Source of the DNA: Dryas octopetala
Taxonomy: Eukaryota > Streptophyta > Magnoliopsida > Rosales > Rosaceae
Assembly: GCA_963921425.1 (NCBI GenBank)
Contig: OY992838.1
Span: 7,502,001 to 7,566,000 of the forward strand
DNA: 64,000 nucleotides
Direction of reading: 5' to 3'
The translations under genes were made by a program, and so were the position numbers. The notes under the pieces are model-generated. The model searched no databases. It saw only the letters and a program-made list of their open reading frames with translations, and was not told the DNA's origin. Numbering within the stretch: position 1 is the stretch's first letter; the number at the start of each line of letters is the position of its first letter. Positions 25,900 to 36,265 of the stretch are shown in pieces.

Positions 25900-26240
25900 A
25901 GTTGACATTTGAGCAAAGAGCCAAAACAAAAAAAGAATGGAAAAAGTCCCCTTGAAAGCTAAAAACAGAGCATTGCTATGTTCCATGCAACTTACACGTA
26001 CAAGTATGGCATAAACTTCATTGACATGATCAAGAAGTTGATTTAACATGTACCTAAATGCTAAATAGATAGTCTGCCCCAAACAATTATTATTTAAAAA
26101 AAAAAAAAGATTTATGAACAGTTCAAAGCAACCTCATCCAGGGAAATACTAAAGAGCAGCTAACTACATCATTATGCAGTAATTGGTATGCTTATTACGG
26201 AAATTATTATCTCAATTATTATTATTATGTGGTATTGCTA
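25900..26240 (+). repeat. Array module B, copy 1
   Basis: Resembles 38200-38540 and 51590-51860. Shared words include AAAACAGAGCA, ATAAACTTCATTGA, ATGATCAAGAAG and TAGATAGTCT. It precedes the flotillin promoter region. Confidence 0.7.
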
Positions 26241-26597
26241 ATGGATACAATTATTTGCAGCATCTCAGCTCCAACGAATTGTCTTGTCCATTGGTCTAAT
26301 TGTCTTTCAATATTAGAAGGACGCTGTTTCCTATTCCTCCATAAAGACGAGTAGGGAAACCTATTCCTTTATAACATAGGTGTGTCTTACACCTGTTGAT
26401 TAGGGAGATAACTATTAACGAACTCCTCTTACAATTAGGAGAAGTTTTGTGGTACACTAAATCAAAATTCAACGAATAAACAAAAAGGGAAGGCAATAAT
26501 GAGCAGATTCTAGTTGTTTCTCTCTAATTGGAACGTATTTGGGTTTTTAAGAAATTAGTGTTTCTCTCTAATTCCTTAGAGTCTACGCTAAGTCTCA

Positions 26598-26618
26598 ATA
26601 TATATATATATATATATA
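26598..26618 (+). promoter_or_regulatory. TATA region of flotillin copy 1
   Basis: An (AT)n run preceded by TCTACGCTAAGTCTCA. The same CTAATCTCAATATATATA context lies upstream of all flotillin copies (41343, 44850, 52293), so this is the conserved core promoter. Confidence 0.6.
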
Positions 26619-26663
26619 CTCCTTTGGTTCTCTTTAAAGTTTAAACCCTAAAGAAGCATAAGG

Positions 26664-28867
26664 ATGTATAGAGTAGCGAGCCCTTCCGAGTACTTGGCCA
26701 TCACCGGAATCGGAATCGATGACATAAAGATCACGAAGAAGGCATGGATCCTCCCAGGCCAGTCCTGGATGAAGTTCGACGTGTCCCCCGTGAACTACAC
26801 GTTCGAAGTCCAAGCCATGAGCGCCGAGAAGCTCCCCTTCATCCTCCCCGCCGTCTTCACAATTGGCCCGCGCGTGGAGGACATGGATAGCCTCCAAAAG
26901 TACGCCAAGCTCATCTCCCGCCACGACAAGCACTCCAACCACTGCAACGAACTCGTTCAGGGCATCATCGAGGGCGAGACTCGCGTCCTCGCTGCCTCCA
27001 TGACCATGGAGGAGATTTTTAAAGGGACCAAAGAGTTTAAGGAGGAAGTATTCGAGAAAGTCCAGGTCGAACTCAATCAGTTCGGGCTCTTGATTTACAA
27101 TGCCAATGTCAAGCAGTTGGTCGACGTGGCGGGCCACGAGTATTTCTCGTACCTCGGGCAGAAGACGCAGATGGAGGCGGCCAATCAGGCCAAGGTCGAC
27201 GTGGCGGAGGCGAGGATGAAGGGGGAGATCGGGTCGAAGCTGAGGGAGGGGCAGACGCTGCAGAACGCCGCCAAGATTGATGCGGAGACCAAGATCATAG
27301 CAACGCAGAGGCAGGGAGATGGGAAGAAGGAGGAGGTTAGGGTGAAGACGGAGGTCAAGGTGTATGAGAACCATAGGGAGGCTGAGGTGGCGGAGGCCAA
27401 CGCCGAGCTGGCCAAGAAGAAGGCCGGGTGGACTAAGGAGGCGCAGGTGGCGGAGGTCGAGGCGGCCAAGGCGGTGGCGTTGAGGGATGCGGAGCTGCAG
27501 AAGGAAGTGGAGAGGATGAATGCGTTGACTAGGACAGAGAAGCTTAAGGCTGAGTTCTTGAGTAAGGCCAGTGTTGAGTATGAAACCAAGGTATCGTACC
27601 CTTCAAAAACACATCGATCCCTTTCTGCTTAACCCATGACATTGATTTTGTTAATATGTAAGACCCAAATTCAAAATTTGAAGCCATATAGAATTGCTAT
27701 AAGTCATATATGGCCGGCTTATTTATACATTATGCCATATCGTAGTTAAGGCTAGATAAATGCCTAAAGTTTAAGAACTAGTAATTATTAATTAATTCTT
27801 ATATCTATATATAAATAGATATTGATAACAAAATTTGTGCTTTTTCGTATTACTTTTGAAGAAATCGAATCATATGTTTTATAAATCCAATTAATTAGCG
27901 ACAAGATTATGTGAGAGTACTAGTTATAGTTGATGTATGGATTATATATTATGTGAATCATCTCTAACCATAATAATTGATTTGGCAAGTACATATTAAA
28001 TACCACATATATATATATATATTTGTTGATGAATAATCATAGAATGTAGGTGATGAAATATTAGTACGAATCCAAATCCTTTACTTAATTTTACTTGTTT
28101 TTGTTTCAGTTTTAGTTATAGTCATGTATTTGTTTTATCATTAGTACTTTTGGAGCATATATATTCATCCTTTCTTGCATATATCTTAATTGGTGAATTA
28201 AATTCTCTAAATTAATATTATTTGCATCCAAGTATAATTAGGTCGAGTAATGAACTAATTACTAATTAATAATCCATAATATGGCTTTATCTAACACGAG
28301 CATGGTCAATTCTAATTCTCAAAGGTACAAGAGGCAAATTGGGAGTTCTACAAGAAGCAAAAAGCCGCGGAAGCAATTCTTTACCAAAGGGAGAAAGAGG
28401 CCGAGGCACAGAAAGCAATAGCCGAGGCAGAATTCTACACTCGTCAACAACGTGCCGATGGAGAATTCTATGCAAAGAAGAAAGAGGCCGAGGGCCTCAT
28501 GGCCCTCGGACAAGCCCAAGGCGTATACCTACGCACTCTTCTTGACGCGGCAAGAGGCAACTATGCAGCCGTGAGGGACTTCTTGATGCTCAACAATGGC
28601 ATGTTCCAAGATATCGCCAAGATCAATGCTGAGGCCGTGCGTGGGCTTCAGCCCAAAATTAGCATTTGGACTAATGGCGGCCAAGGCGGAGAGGCCACTG
28701 GCGGAGCTGCTGGCGGTAATGTGGCGATGAAGGAGGTTGCCGGGGTTTACAAGATGTTGCCGCCGTTGTTCAATACTGTTCATGAACAGACTGGGATGCT
28801 GCCACCTGCTTGGATGGGAACTTTGACTGATTCTCATTCTGCCAATAACTCAATTACTCCCAATTGA
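26664..28867 (+). CDS. Flotillin-like protein, intact copy 1, 2 exons, 489 aa
   Basis: Exons 26664-27590 (309 codons) and 28325-28867 (180 codons plus stop), joined in phase 0 across a 734-bp GT-AG intron. The N-terminal SPFH/band-7 domain spans about residues 5-180, with [40 protein letters not shown] and [20 protein letters not shown]. The flotillin coiled coil follows from about 185 to 360 with EA-rich heptads, then a C-terminal region containing KISIWTNGG and MLPPAWMG. Plant flotillins are peripheral proteins of plasma-membrane microdomains linked to clathrin-independent endocytosis and symbiotic infection. The length fits plant FLOT1/3. The usual plant Cys before [10 protein letters not shown] is absent here (SWMKFDVSP), which may affect acylation. 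About 90% identical by eye to the copy at 52374. Confidence 0.93.
27800..28200 (+). repeat. Intron segment repeated at 35755-36170
   Basis: The middle of the copy 1 intron is almost identical to an exon-less stretch 8 kb away. Both contain CTATATATAAATAGATATTG and ACTAGTTATAGTTGATGTAT. Confidence 0.9.
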
Positions 28868-29839
28868 AACATCATGGAGTTGTGAATTGGCTAATTGGGA
28901 ATTGGGATTGGTCAACTTGCATGGACATGCACGTACTTAAAATATCATGGATTGTTTTTGGGGTTTTCTTTCTTGTTTAGCTATATATTCATGACTGTGG
29001 TTTTTATTGATGTTATTTGCTCTTTTGAGCTTTATTTACTCAAAAAAAGATCTTGCCTTTTGCCGTATTTGAGCCGACCGAGGGACCAAACTTTTGGCCA
29101 TATGGAAGAATAATGGAACCCTTTCGAATTTACAAGCTCTGTTGGGTAATCAAAATCAGCAAAATATATTGTCCCTCCATTTTTGGGTCTGGAAAAATTT
29201 GTCCTGAATGCATGTCCTTCTTTGACATGACTATCTATCTGAGTTGAGGACCAAACTGTTAGGCATATATGGAACATTGTCGATCCAGTTAAATTACCAG
29301 CTGTGTATGCATGGAATCAAACGTTGCATTTTCAATAGAGAATGCACAAAATGTTTTTAATTGATAATCATCGACCTTATCTTACGAGTTTGTGATTCTG
29401 TATTGATTGGGAATGAGTAATTAAATTGTTCTTTTGACCATAAAAAGTAGACATCTTGATGAATACTTTAAAACAAGAATCACCCCAATCTGATTCAAAA
29501 TGGATTTTTGGTGTAATTTAAAATTTGGCTCTGATTAATTAATAGTTGAAAATAGACAAACTATTAAAGTTCAACTATTAGTTAACTCGTCTGCAACATC
29601 ATTTCTTCTAATGCAATAGAAAGTGAGAGTCCCTGTTTTCAACGTTCAAAACTCGTTTTTTTCCATTTTTTTGGTTTTTGCTTGAAATTGTCAACCATGT
29701 GTTTGATTTGTCGATTTCTGTTAAAAAACTTTGATATTGCATGTACATAGCACACGAAACCATCGGTATTTGGTTTTAGCAAATTCATTCCTTACAAGTA
29801 CTATGAGCATAGTATGATCGACGGCGGTCGTGCAAGTAT
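28868..29839 (+). other. 3' flank of flotillin copy 1
   Basis: Includes the 3' UTR, array module A (29040-29330; see 25437), and near 29560-29630 a short stretch resembling the sequence ahead of the copy 4 promoter (52105-52170; AACTCGTCTGC). No other gene is seen. Confidence 0.6.
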
Positions 29840-29912
29840 GCCCCCATCGTCTAGTGGTTCAGGACATTTCTCTTTTAAGGAGGCAGTGGGGATTCGACTT
29901 TCCATGGGTTGG
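29840..29912 (+). pseudogene. Plastid-derived trnE-UUC pseudogene (nuclear insert)
   Basis: The 73-bp stretch GCCCCCATCGTCTAGTGGTT ... AGGAGGCAGTGGGGATTCGA is the chloroplast tRNA-Glu gene, unlike the nuclear one. Changes from the plastid form, recalled from memory, include several C-to-T substitutions. One of these turns the anticodon loop from CTTTCAA to CTTTTAA (UUC to UUU). The 3' acceptor side is degraded, so the acceptor stem no longer pairs. C-to-T decay is typical of methylated plastid DNA in the nucleus. A transposon begins at the next base. Not expected to be functional. Confidence 0.85.
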
Positions 29913-30726
29913 CAGGGGCGGAGTCAAGATTTGAAAGTATGATGAGCTAAATCTCTAAGATATTTCTTTTTTATTTTTTCTAATGAAAGTTTTTGTTGAA
30001 ATTTCAGTTCCTGTTATACTTTAGTTTGTTCACTGACCACTAATTCTGATTCATAAAGCAACAGTACTACGATTATTACACAAGCTAACAATTTCATAAT
30101 GTCTATCAGAAAACCAGTAAAATCCCTCTAAAATCAACACCAAATCGAATGTGCATTTAAGAAAATAGTGGAACCAAAGCTAATCAATGACAAACGCAGC
30201 AAATTATAGTGAAGATTGAAGAAATTAAATAAATTAAAAACTTGAGGAGCTGATGCAGTGGAACTTCCAACCACACCTAAATTAAACCCCAAATTTAAAA
30301 ATGAAATTAAAAACTTAAATAAACTATTATCAAATCCTAAAAAAAAATTAAAAATTAAAAGAAGAGAAAAAGAATATATGGGGTTTATGGGTGAATGAGG
30401 TTGTGAGGCTTAGAAGAAGAAGATGGTCCCAAAAACAACAAGAAGAACTGAATATCTGGACTGAGAGATAACCAGCTTGGATATGAGGAAGATTTGGAAA
30501 AAAAAAAACAGAAAAATTTAAAAATGAGAAGATAGGAGTGGAGAGTCAGACTGAACAGAAGTTAAAAACGCAAGAAGAGGAAAAAAGTTATGTCTGAACT
30601 TGGAAAAAGTGGCAGGAGTGGGCTGGGCTTAGGCTTAGAATACATGCCTAAGAATGTTTTTTTTTTTTTTTCTTAAAGTCGGGCTGGGCTACAGCCTACC
30701 CAGCCTTTGGAGTGGCTCTGTCCCTG
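29913..30726. mobile_element. Non-autonomous hAT-like element inside the trnE pseudogene, 814 bp
   Basis: The left end CAGGGGCGGAGTCAAG and the complement of the right end CAGGGACAGAGCCACT are inverted repeats of the common CAGGGGCGGAGCCA hAT type. The flanking octamers TGGGTTGG (29905-29912) and GGGGTTGG (30727-30734) match at seven of eight bases. The interior is AT-rich with no transposase frame. Confidence 0.8.
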
Positions 30727-30799
30727 GGGGTTGGATCGATTGAACAGTGAAATGGAAAACCCTTTTCGATCTGCATAGCTCTATCCTTCTCTAGGGGTA

Positions 30800-31290
30800 T
30801 TTTACCTAAATAAACAATGCAACTACGTTTTTTGCAATTACAATTCAAATTAACCTACTTTTTTATTTTGTTAGAAAACTTCATAAGTTTGTACTCTATT
30901 TAATATTAAATTTATTAGATGAGCAAATATTAATCAAATAGAAGTGTATGATCACATCCAAAGAGAAAGGTTTGAAAGACTTTGCAGAAAGTAAGAGAGG
31001 GAGCGAAAAAAAAGGAAATAGTAGAAAGAAGACACTTGAGAGAAGGAGCATATACTCTTCCTCATTCTTCTTCTTTATCATTTATCTTTTAATTAGGATC
31101 AAAAGATTAGACCAAATAAAATAATGGTCAAAAGACAGTTAAGCCCCTGCACACGAGCTTTACAATGTCAAAATCGTTAATTCAATTGACAGAAGTTAAC
31201 AATTGTCCTATAATTATTAATGGAACAAACACAAGGATCATATTGAAAAGTTTTTAAAACATGGGGACTAAATGCGTTTTCGAGACAAAA
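30800..31290 (+). repeat. Array module C, copy 1
   Basis: Matches 37795-38180. Shared words include ACAATGCAACTACGTTTTTT and ACAGTTAAGCC...TGCACACGAGC. This copy has about 140 bp (near 30960-31095) that the other lacks. Confidence 0.8.
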
Positions 31291-31339
31291 ACACAGGGAC
31301 CAAAATCGTATTTTACCCAATTTTTTCTAAGCCACTTCT

Positions 31340-31760
31340 GGGGCTTTAATTCTCATTTCATAGACTTGTGTCTTTTCTAAGACTGTCATCTCATTTGGAT
31401 GATCATTTAGAGAATGTAGATATAATCAATTGGGCTTGTATGGACCTTTCCATATGGTCTGAACCTTTGGGAGCCTATTTATTTACAACGCATTAGGCGT
31501 GCCATTCATATTATTTGTATTATCAGATTGTCCTATAGGGATATCATCCTGAATAAGGGCATATGCAACCGTAGCATGTGACTTTGTCACTTTATTTGTA
31601 TTAACACATATAACAATTGACTTGCAATTTGTGCAAGTGAATGATCCTTTGAACTATAAGTTCATACTTAGGATCAATCAAAGATGATGATGTTTTTCAT
31701 AAATTTCACGCCGTTCTACAAGAATCGGCCTTTCTCCCCCTATCTGCAGGAAAATTATCA
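31340..31760 (-). pseudogene. Degenerate Ty1/copia-like pol fragment
   Basis: The minus strand holds scattered copia-like segments: PKYELIVQRIIHLHK in one stretch and NTNKVTKSHATVA...IPIGQ in the next. These recall the IIHLQ and KVTKSHIP motifs found after integrase in plant copia polyproteins. In-frame stops interrupt them. No LTRs, RT or RNase H were found around it, so it is an old fragment. Confidence 0.45.
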
Positions 31761-32299
31761 CCCTTTATGGGTTTAGCATATCATATTTCCATTGGAAATT
31801 CTATAGGATCAAAAGAATTTTTGAGTCATTTATATGGATCTTAATATCAATATTCAATGATCCATAAAAGATAATCACCATCAAACTTAAACTTGACAAT
31901 GTTTAACATTGGAAAATTTTGAAACAATCCAATAGGGATTCAATATATAAATAGAACTTTAAGTTCATGTCCGATTTTGATCAATTCAATGAGCCTCAAA
32001 ATGTGGGCTATAAGATCATAGAACAATAGGTTCTTGAAAGAACATGAACTTCAAGTTCATATGATATATTTTCGTATATGCCCAAAATCTTGTTCATAGA
32101 ACGGGCTCCAATAGAGCTTTTGCATGTAATGCATATTAATTCTTAGGCATTTTGAAGTTAGAACTTTGTTCCTTGCATTATTGGCCCATAGCATTTAATT
32201 AGGGTTGCAAACCCTACAATTGCACTAAATATATGCATTTTCATGTAACAATCATGAAACTTTTTTCAAACTCATGGTCAAGGAATTTTTATTCCGATC

Positions 32300-33290
32300 T
32301 TTCAAAAACTATTTTATCATGGAATTTTCAATTCCTAATTTGGTTGAGGAGCTATAGGCCCTCATTTTAATATGCACAAATTGAGATTTATTGACCCTCA
32401 TTTGAATTGTACAAATATTGCAGATCTTTAATGCCTTCATAGAGTTTATAAAATTTGGCGATCTTTGAGCCCTCATTAATATATCGTATGAGAATTGAGA
32501 CATTGTTTGCTCTCATTCAATCGTAAAAGGATCAAGGCACTTTGACTCTCATGTTATAATTATTGAGGCACTTTGGCCCTCAAGCAATAAGAATTTAGAC
32601 ACTTTGGCTCTCTTTGAATAAGAATTGAGGCACTTTTGGCTCTCATGTGATTTCATAAAATTTGGATCACTTTTTGCCGCTCATACGATGTATTAATAAT
32701 TAGGGATCTTCTAACCCTCAAGTGATTTGATGAGAATCAAGGATCAAGGAATTATAGGTTCTAATCATTAATTTTGGGGTTGAAGAACTTCTGGCCTTCA
32801 ATCAATTTCATAAGGATCAAGGAATAGTAAATTCTGATCATTGGGATGGAGGAACTTTTGACCCTCAATTTCATAAGATCAAGGAATAGTAAATTATGAT
32901 CATTGAGGTTGAGAAACTTTTGGCCCTCAATAAATATCATAGGGATCAAGGAACTATAGGTTCGATCTCTTTTATGGGATTTGACATCTTTTCGGACACT
33001 ACATAACAAAAAGAATAATTTATCAGGATCCATGATAACCAATGATGTGAACATATTAGCTCATATAATTGGGATCCAATAAGCTTAATTTCAGCTTTGA
33101 AATATGTAGGTCCATGGGAACTTTTGGTTTCAAAATCAAAAGGAACAATAAGTCCTTGATTGCATAGGAGGCTCCTTTTGCACTCACTTAGGATTGAAGA
33201 ACTTCAGACCTCTCAATCAATTTGCATAGGAGGCTCTTTTGGCACTCACTTAGGATTGAGGAACTTTAGACCTCTCAATCAATTTCAAGA
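32300..33290 (+). repeat. Degenerate short tandem repeats (ctttggccctca)
   Basis: At least a dozen imperfect repeats of about 50-75 bp built on GAATTGAGGCACTTTGGCCC-like words followed by TCA and a variable AT-rich spacer. Two 70-bp units at 33165-33285 are almost identical (GGAGGCTC.TTTGGCACTCAC / GCACTCACTTAGGATTGA). No coding signal. The origin is unknown. Confidence 0.7.
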
Positions 33291-33439
33291 TCATGGAATA
33301 TTTAATCTAGATAAACTTGGTGATAAAAATCACATATTTAAAGCAAATATTGGATAATAATATAAATATGTACAAATAAGAAAATATAAAAGATATAGTA
33401 CATACATATTAACAGAGGCAATAAAAATATTATATTTAA

Positions 33440-35197
33440 GGGTTAATTACATATATATACCTCAACTATACATCACTTATCAGTTGGGTACCTCTGGTTT
33501 AAAAACTTTCATTAGGGTACATCAACTTATGTTTTTTGTCAATTGAATACCTCCGTTAGTCTAACTGTTAGGAAGACCGTTAAATGCCTACGTGGCGCTG
33601 ACGTGGCACACACGGACCCCACCATTAAATATTAATTTAACATTTAAAAATAACCACTAAACCAAAATTAATAAAAAAATCAAAAAAACCATTAAAATTA
33701 TATAAAATTGAAAAAAAATAAAAAAAGTCAATCCCCACCTAGCACCCTCCCTCCCCTTCCTCCCCCACCCTTTCCCCACCCAGGCCACCGCCCCTCCCCC
33801 CCAAACCCAAGCCACCCCCCACCTTTCCCGCCCTTCCCCCGCAAACCCAGGCCACCCCCTCCACCTTCCTCGCCCCTTCCCCCCTCCCCAAAACCCCCCT
33901 GACCCGTCGCACCCCCCTCCCACCTAACCCCAACCTCTCTTCCCCCTGGCCTGTCGCACCCCCCTCCCACCTAACCCCATTTGATGGAGTCGTCGCGAAA
34001 GTTGGAGAGGTTGACAATCTTGGCGCCGCGCTTCATGGCCTGGACGACTTGGATGGGGAAGTAGGGGTCGCCGTCCTGGAAGATGCGGAAGACCAGCATC
34101 AGGGATTTCAGGGCCACGATCCAATTGCGCGTCTTGCCCACGCGCTTGGCGATGGCGCTGGCGCACGCCGCCGCGTAACCCTCGTTGGACGAGATGAGGC
34201 TCAGGATCTCGTTCACGTATTTTTCCTCGATTGGAACGACGTCGTGGCTCGTGGCCTTGAGGACCGTCACCTCCAGGTTGGCCGCGTTGTTGCTGCTGTT
34301 GGAGACCTTAGCGAGGCTTATGCTCGTCTGGTCCTTCACTGCCCCGATTGCCTTCTTCACCTCCTCGCCGGTCCGACGACCCCCTCCCTTTCTCTCCTTA
34401 AAAATCAATCAAAGAAAAATTATGTATTGTTTACAAAATTTATTTAAAAAAAAAAAACCCAGATTTGAAACAAGAAAAGAAAATGCAGAGCAACCCAAAT
34501 TTGATCCAGTGGTGGGTCTTGCCCTTCTAAGCGACGACGGCGGCGTACCTTTGAGGCGTGTTATTGATGAGTGTGGGGAGGAGGGGTGGCTGGGGGCAGG
34601 TGCAGGGGGTCTGGGCTATATTTTTTTCTTCTAATTTTAGACGTTTGGAGTTCTTGGTGTTTTTGGAGTTCTTGGCGTTTATTTTTTTCATAGAAAGAAA
34701 AAAAGAGATAATGATAATGATTTTTTAATTTTATTTTGATTTTGGTGGTTAAGGGTGGATGAAGATGATGATGATGAGAGTAGTAGAAGAAAGAAAAAAA
34801 CAACTGGGGATTTGATTGAGGGATCTGTGATCTGTATAATGATGGAGATGTTTTTCTGGTTGTGCAGGGGAGGCCGGGGGAGGCGGTGGGGATTCTGGGC
34901 TTTTGTTTTTTTTTTTTTTAAATTCAATTATTTTTTAATATTTTATATCATTTTCAAAGTTTTATTAATATTTTATTATTTTTGGTTTACGTGGTTATTT
35001 TTTAATATTTAATGGTGGGGTCCGCGTGTGCCACGTCAGCGCCACGTAGGCATTTAACGGTCTTCCTAACGGTCAGACTAACGGAGGTATTCAATTGACA
35101 AAAAACATAAGTTGATGTACCCTAATGAAAGTTTTTAAACCAGAGGTACTCAACTGATGATTGGTGTATAGTTGAGGTATATATATGTAATTAACCC
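33440..35197. mobile_element. Pack-MULE with ANTH-domain gene fragment, 1758 bp
   Basis: A perfect 9-bp target duplication TATATTTAA lies at 33431-33439 and 35198-35206. The ends are GGGTTAATTAC / GTAATTAACCC inverted repeats extending about 220-280 bp (33440-33720 and 34920-35197). They contain TTTTTTGTCAATTGAATACC and ATGCCTACGTGGCGCTGACG on the left arm. These are Mutator-superfamily features. The interior has a C-rich block (33735-33980), a captured coding fragment and a G-rich block. There is no transposase. Confidence 0.9.
33984..34365 (-). pseudogene. Captured 5' coding fragment of an AP180-type (ANTH) clathrin assembly protein
   Basis: The minus frame is open from 34408 to 33971. It contains KKAIGAVKDQTSISLAKVSN, EEKYVNEILSLISSNEGYAA, GKTRNWIVALKSLMLVFRIF and MKRGAKIVNLSNFRDDS, which is the first half of the ANTH phosphoinositide-binding domain of plant clathrin assembly proteins. 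Homology ends at FRDDS, followed by a few unrelated codons. The upstream end lacks the native start region and begins from intron-like sequence. The frame is intact over about 125 codons, so capture is recent or under weak constraint. A protein could only be made if the element supplies a promoter. Confidence 0.85.
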
Positions 35198-35206
35198 TAT
35201 ATTTAA

Positions 35207-35754
35207 TTAAAGGTTCAATATGATAATACTCATATATGAAGTAGATTAATATAAACATAACCTTTATCAATGAAACAAGTATAGAAGCTTGCAGTTTTAA
35301 ATGGATATGTACGTATACTTGATCAATAAAAATGTTAGTTACTTTAATCAAATAAAGTGTAATTAAATTGATAAAGATGCACGTAAATCAATTTAAGAAT
35401 CACACAAACCAACCTGAGCAATAATAATAAGTTAGGGATGACACACAGCTAGTCAACACCAAATAACAGTATTGAAAATCTTATTCATAGATTAAAGAAA
35501 TATATAAACCAAAGACTAAGTTATAATCACAAGTAGACAAAAAAGCAAACTCTTTAAAACATCAACCTGCAACCGAATAGGTGAGTGGGTAGGTAATCAA
35601 ATCAACAGTCAAATATCTCAACTATATCATGCATATGGTAATAGATACGCACAACCAAACAAACAAAAGATACATAGTAAATATAGGAAATATGATCCTA
35701 GTAAGGTAATCTTGGCACACCATGGGCTTGAGAGAGAAAACAAATAAGAAAGAA
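35207..35754. other. Spacer, no gene seen
   Basis: AT-rich sequence between the Pack-MULE and the flotillin intron relic. Confidence 0.5.
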
Positions 35755-36170
35755 CTATACCTATATCTATATATAAATAGATATTGATAACAAAATTTGT
35801 GCTTGAGTATGAAAAATTCGTATTGCTTTTGAAGAAATCGAATCATATGTTTATAAATCCAATTAATTAGCAACACGATTATGTGAGAGTACTAGTTATA
35901 GTTGATGTATGGATTATATATTATGTGAACATCTCTAACCATAATAATTGATTTGGCAAGTACATATTAAATACCACATATATATATATATTTGTTGATG
36001 AATGATCATAGAATGTAGGTGATGAAATATTAGTACGAATCCAAATCCTTTACTTAATTTTACTTGTTTTTGTTTCAGTTTTAGTTATAGTCATGTATTT
36101 GTTTTATCATTAGTACTTTTGGAGCATATTCATCCTTTCTTGCATACATCTTAATTGGTGAATTAAAATT
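35755..36170 (+). pseudogene. Orphan flotillin intron relic
   Basis: Nearly identical to the intron of flotillin copy 1 (27800-28200), from CTATATCTATATATAAATAG to TCTTAATTGGTGAATTAAA, but with no flotillin exon on either side. It marks a deleted array unit, or a sequence exchange that left only intron. Confidence 0.8.
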
Positions 36171-36265
36171 TGGTTAATTGTTTAAGTAAAGATCCAAGCT
36201 CACCAAGTTGTGAATAGTTTAATAGTAAAGATCCATGCTCACCGAGTTAGAATAATTTAATAGTT

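Larger units (their letters stand above)
24569..26597. other. Spacer upstream of flotillin copy 1, with array-wide repeat modules
   Basis: Starts with the S11 3' UTR. From about 25430 it holds two modules that recur beside other flotillin copies (listed separately). The block 26290-26480 is unplaced. Confidence 0.6.

Noticed and set aside
26634..27589. Antisense frames of 134-246 codons over flotillin exon 1 (also 52356-53179)
   Set aside because: GC-rich, EA-codon-rich exons leave the opposite strand open by composition; no independent signal.
29840..29912. A working tRNA gene
   Set aside because: The acceptor stem is broken, the anticodon loop is altered and a transposon is inserted at the 3' end. 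It is a plastid-derived pseudogene.
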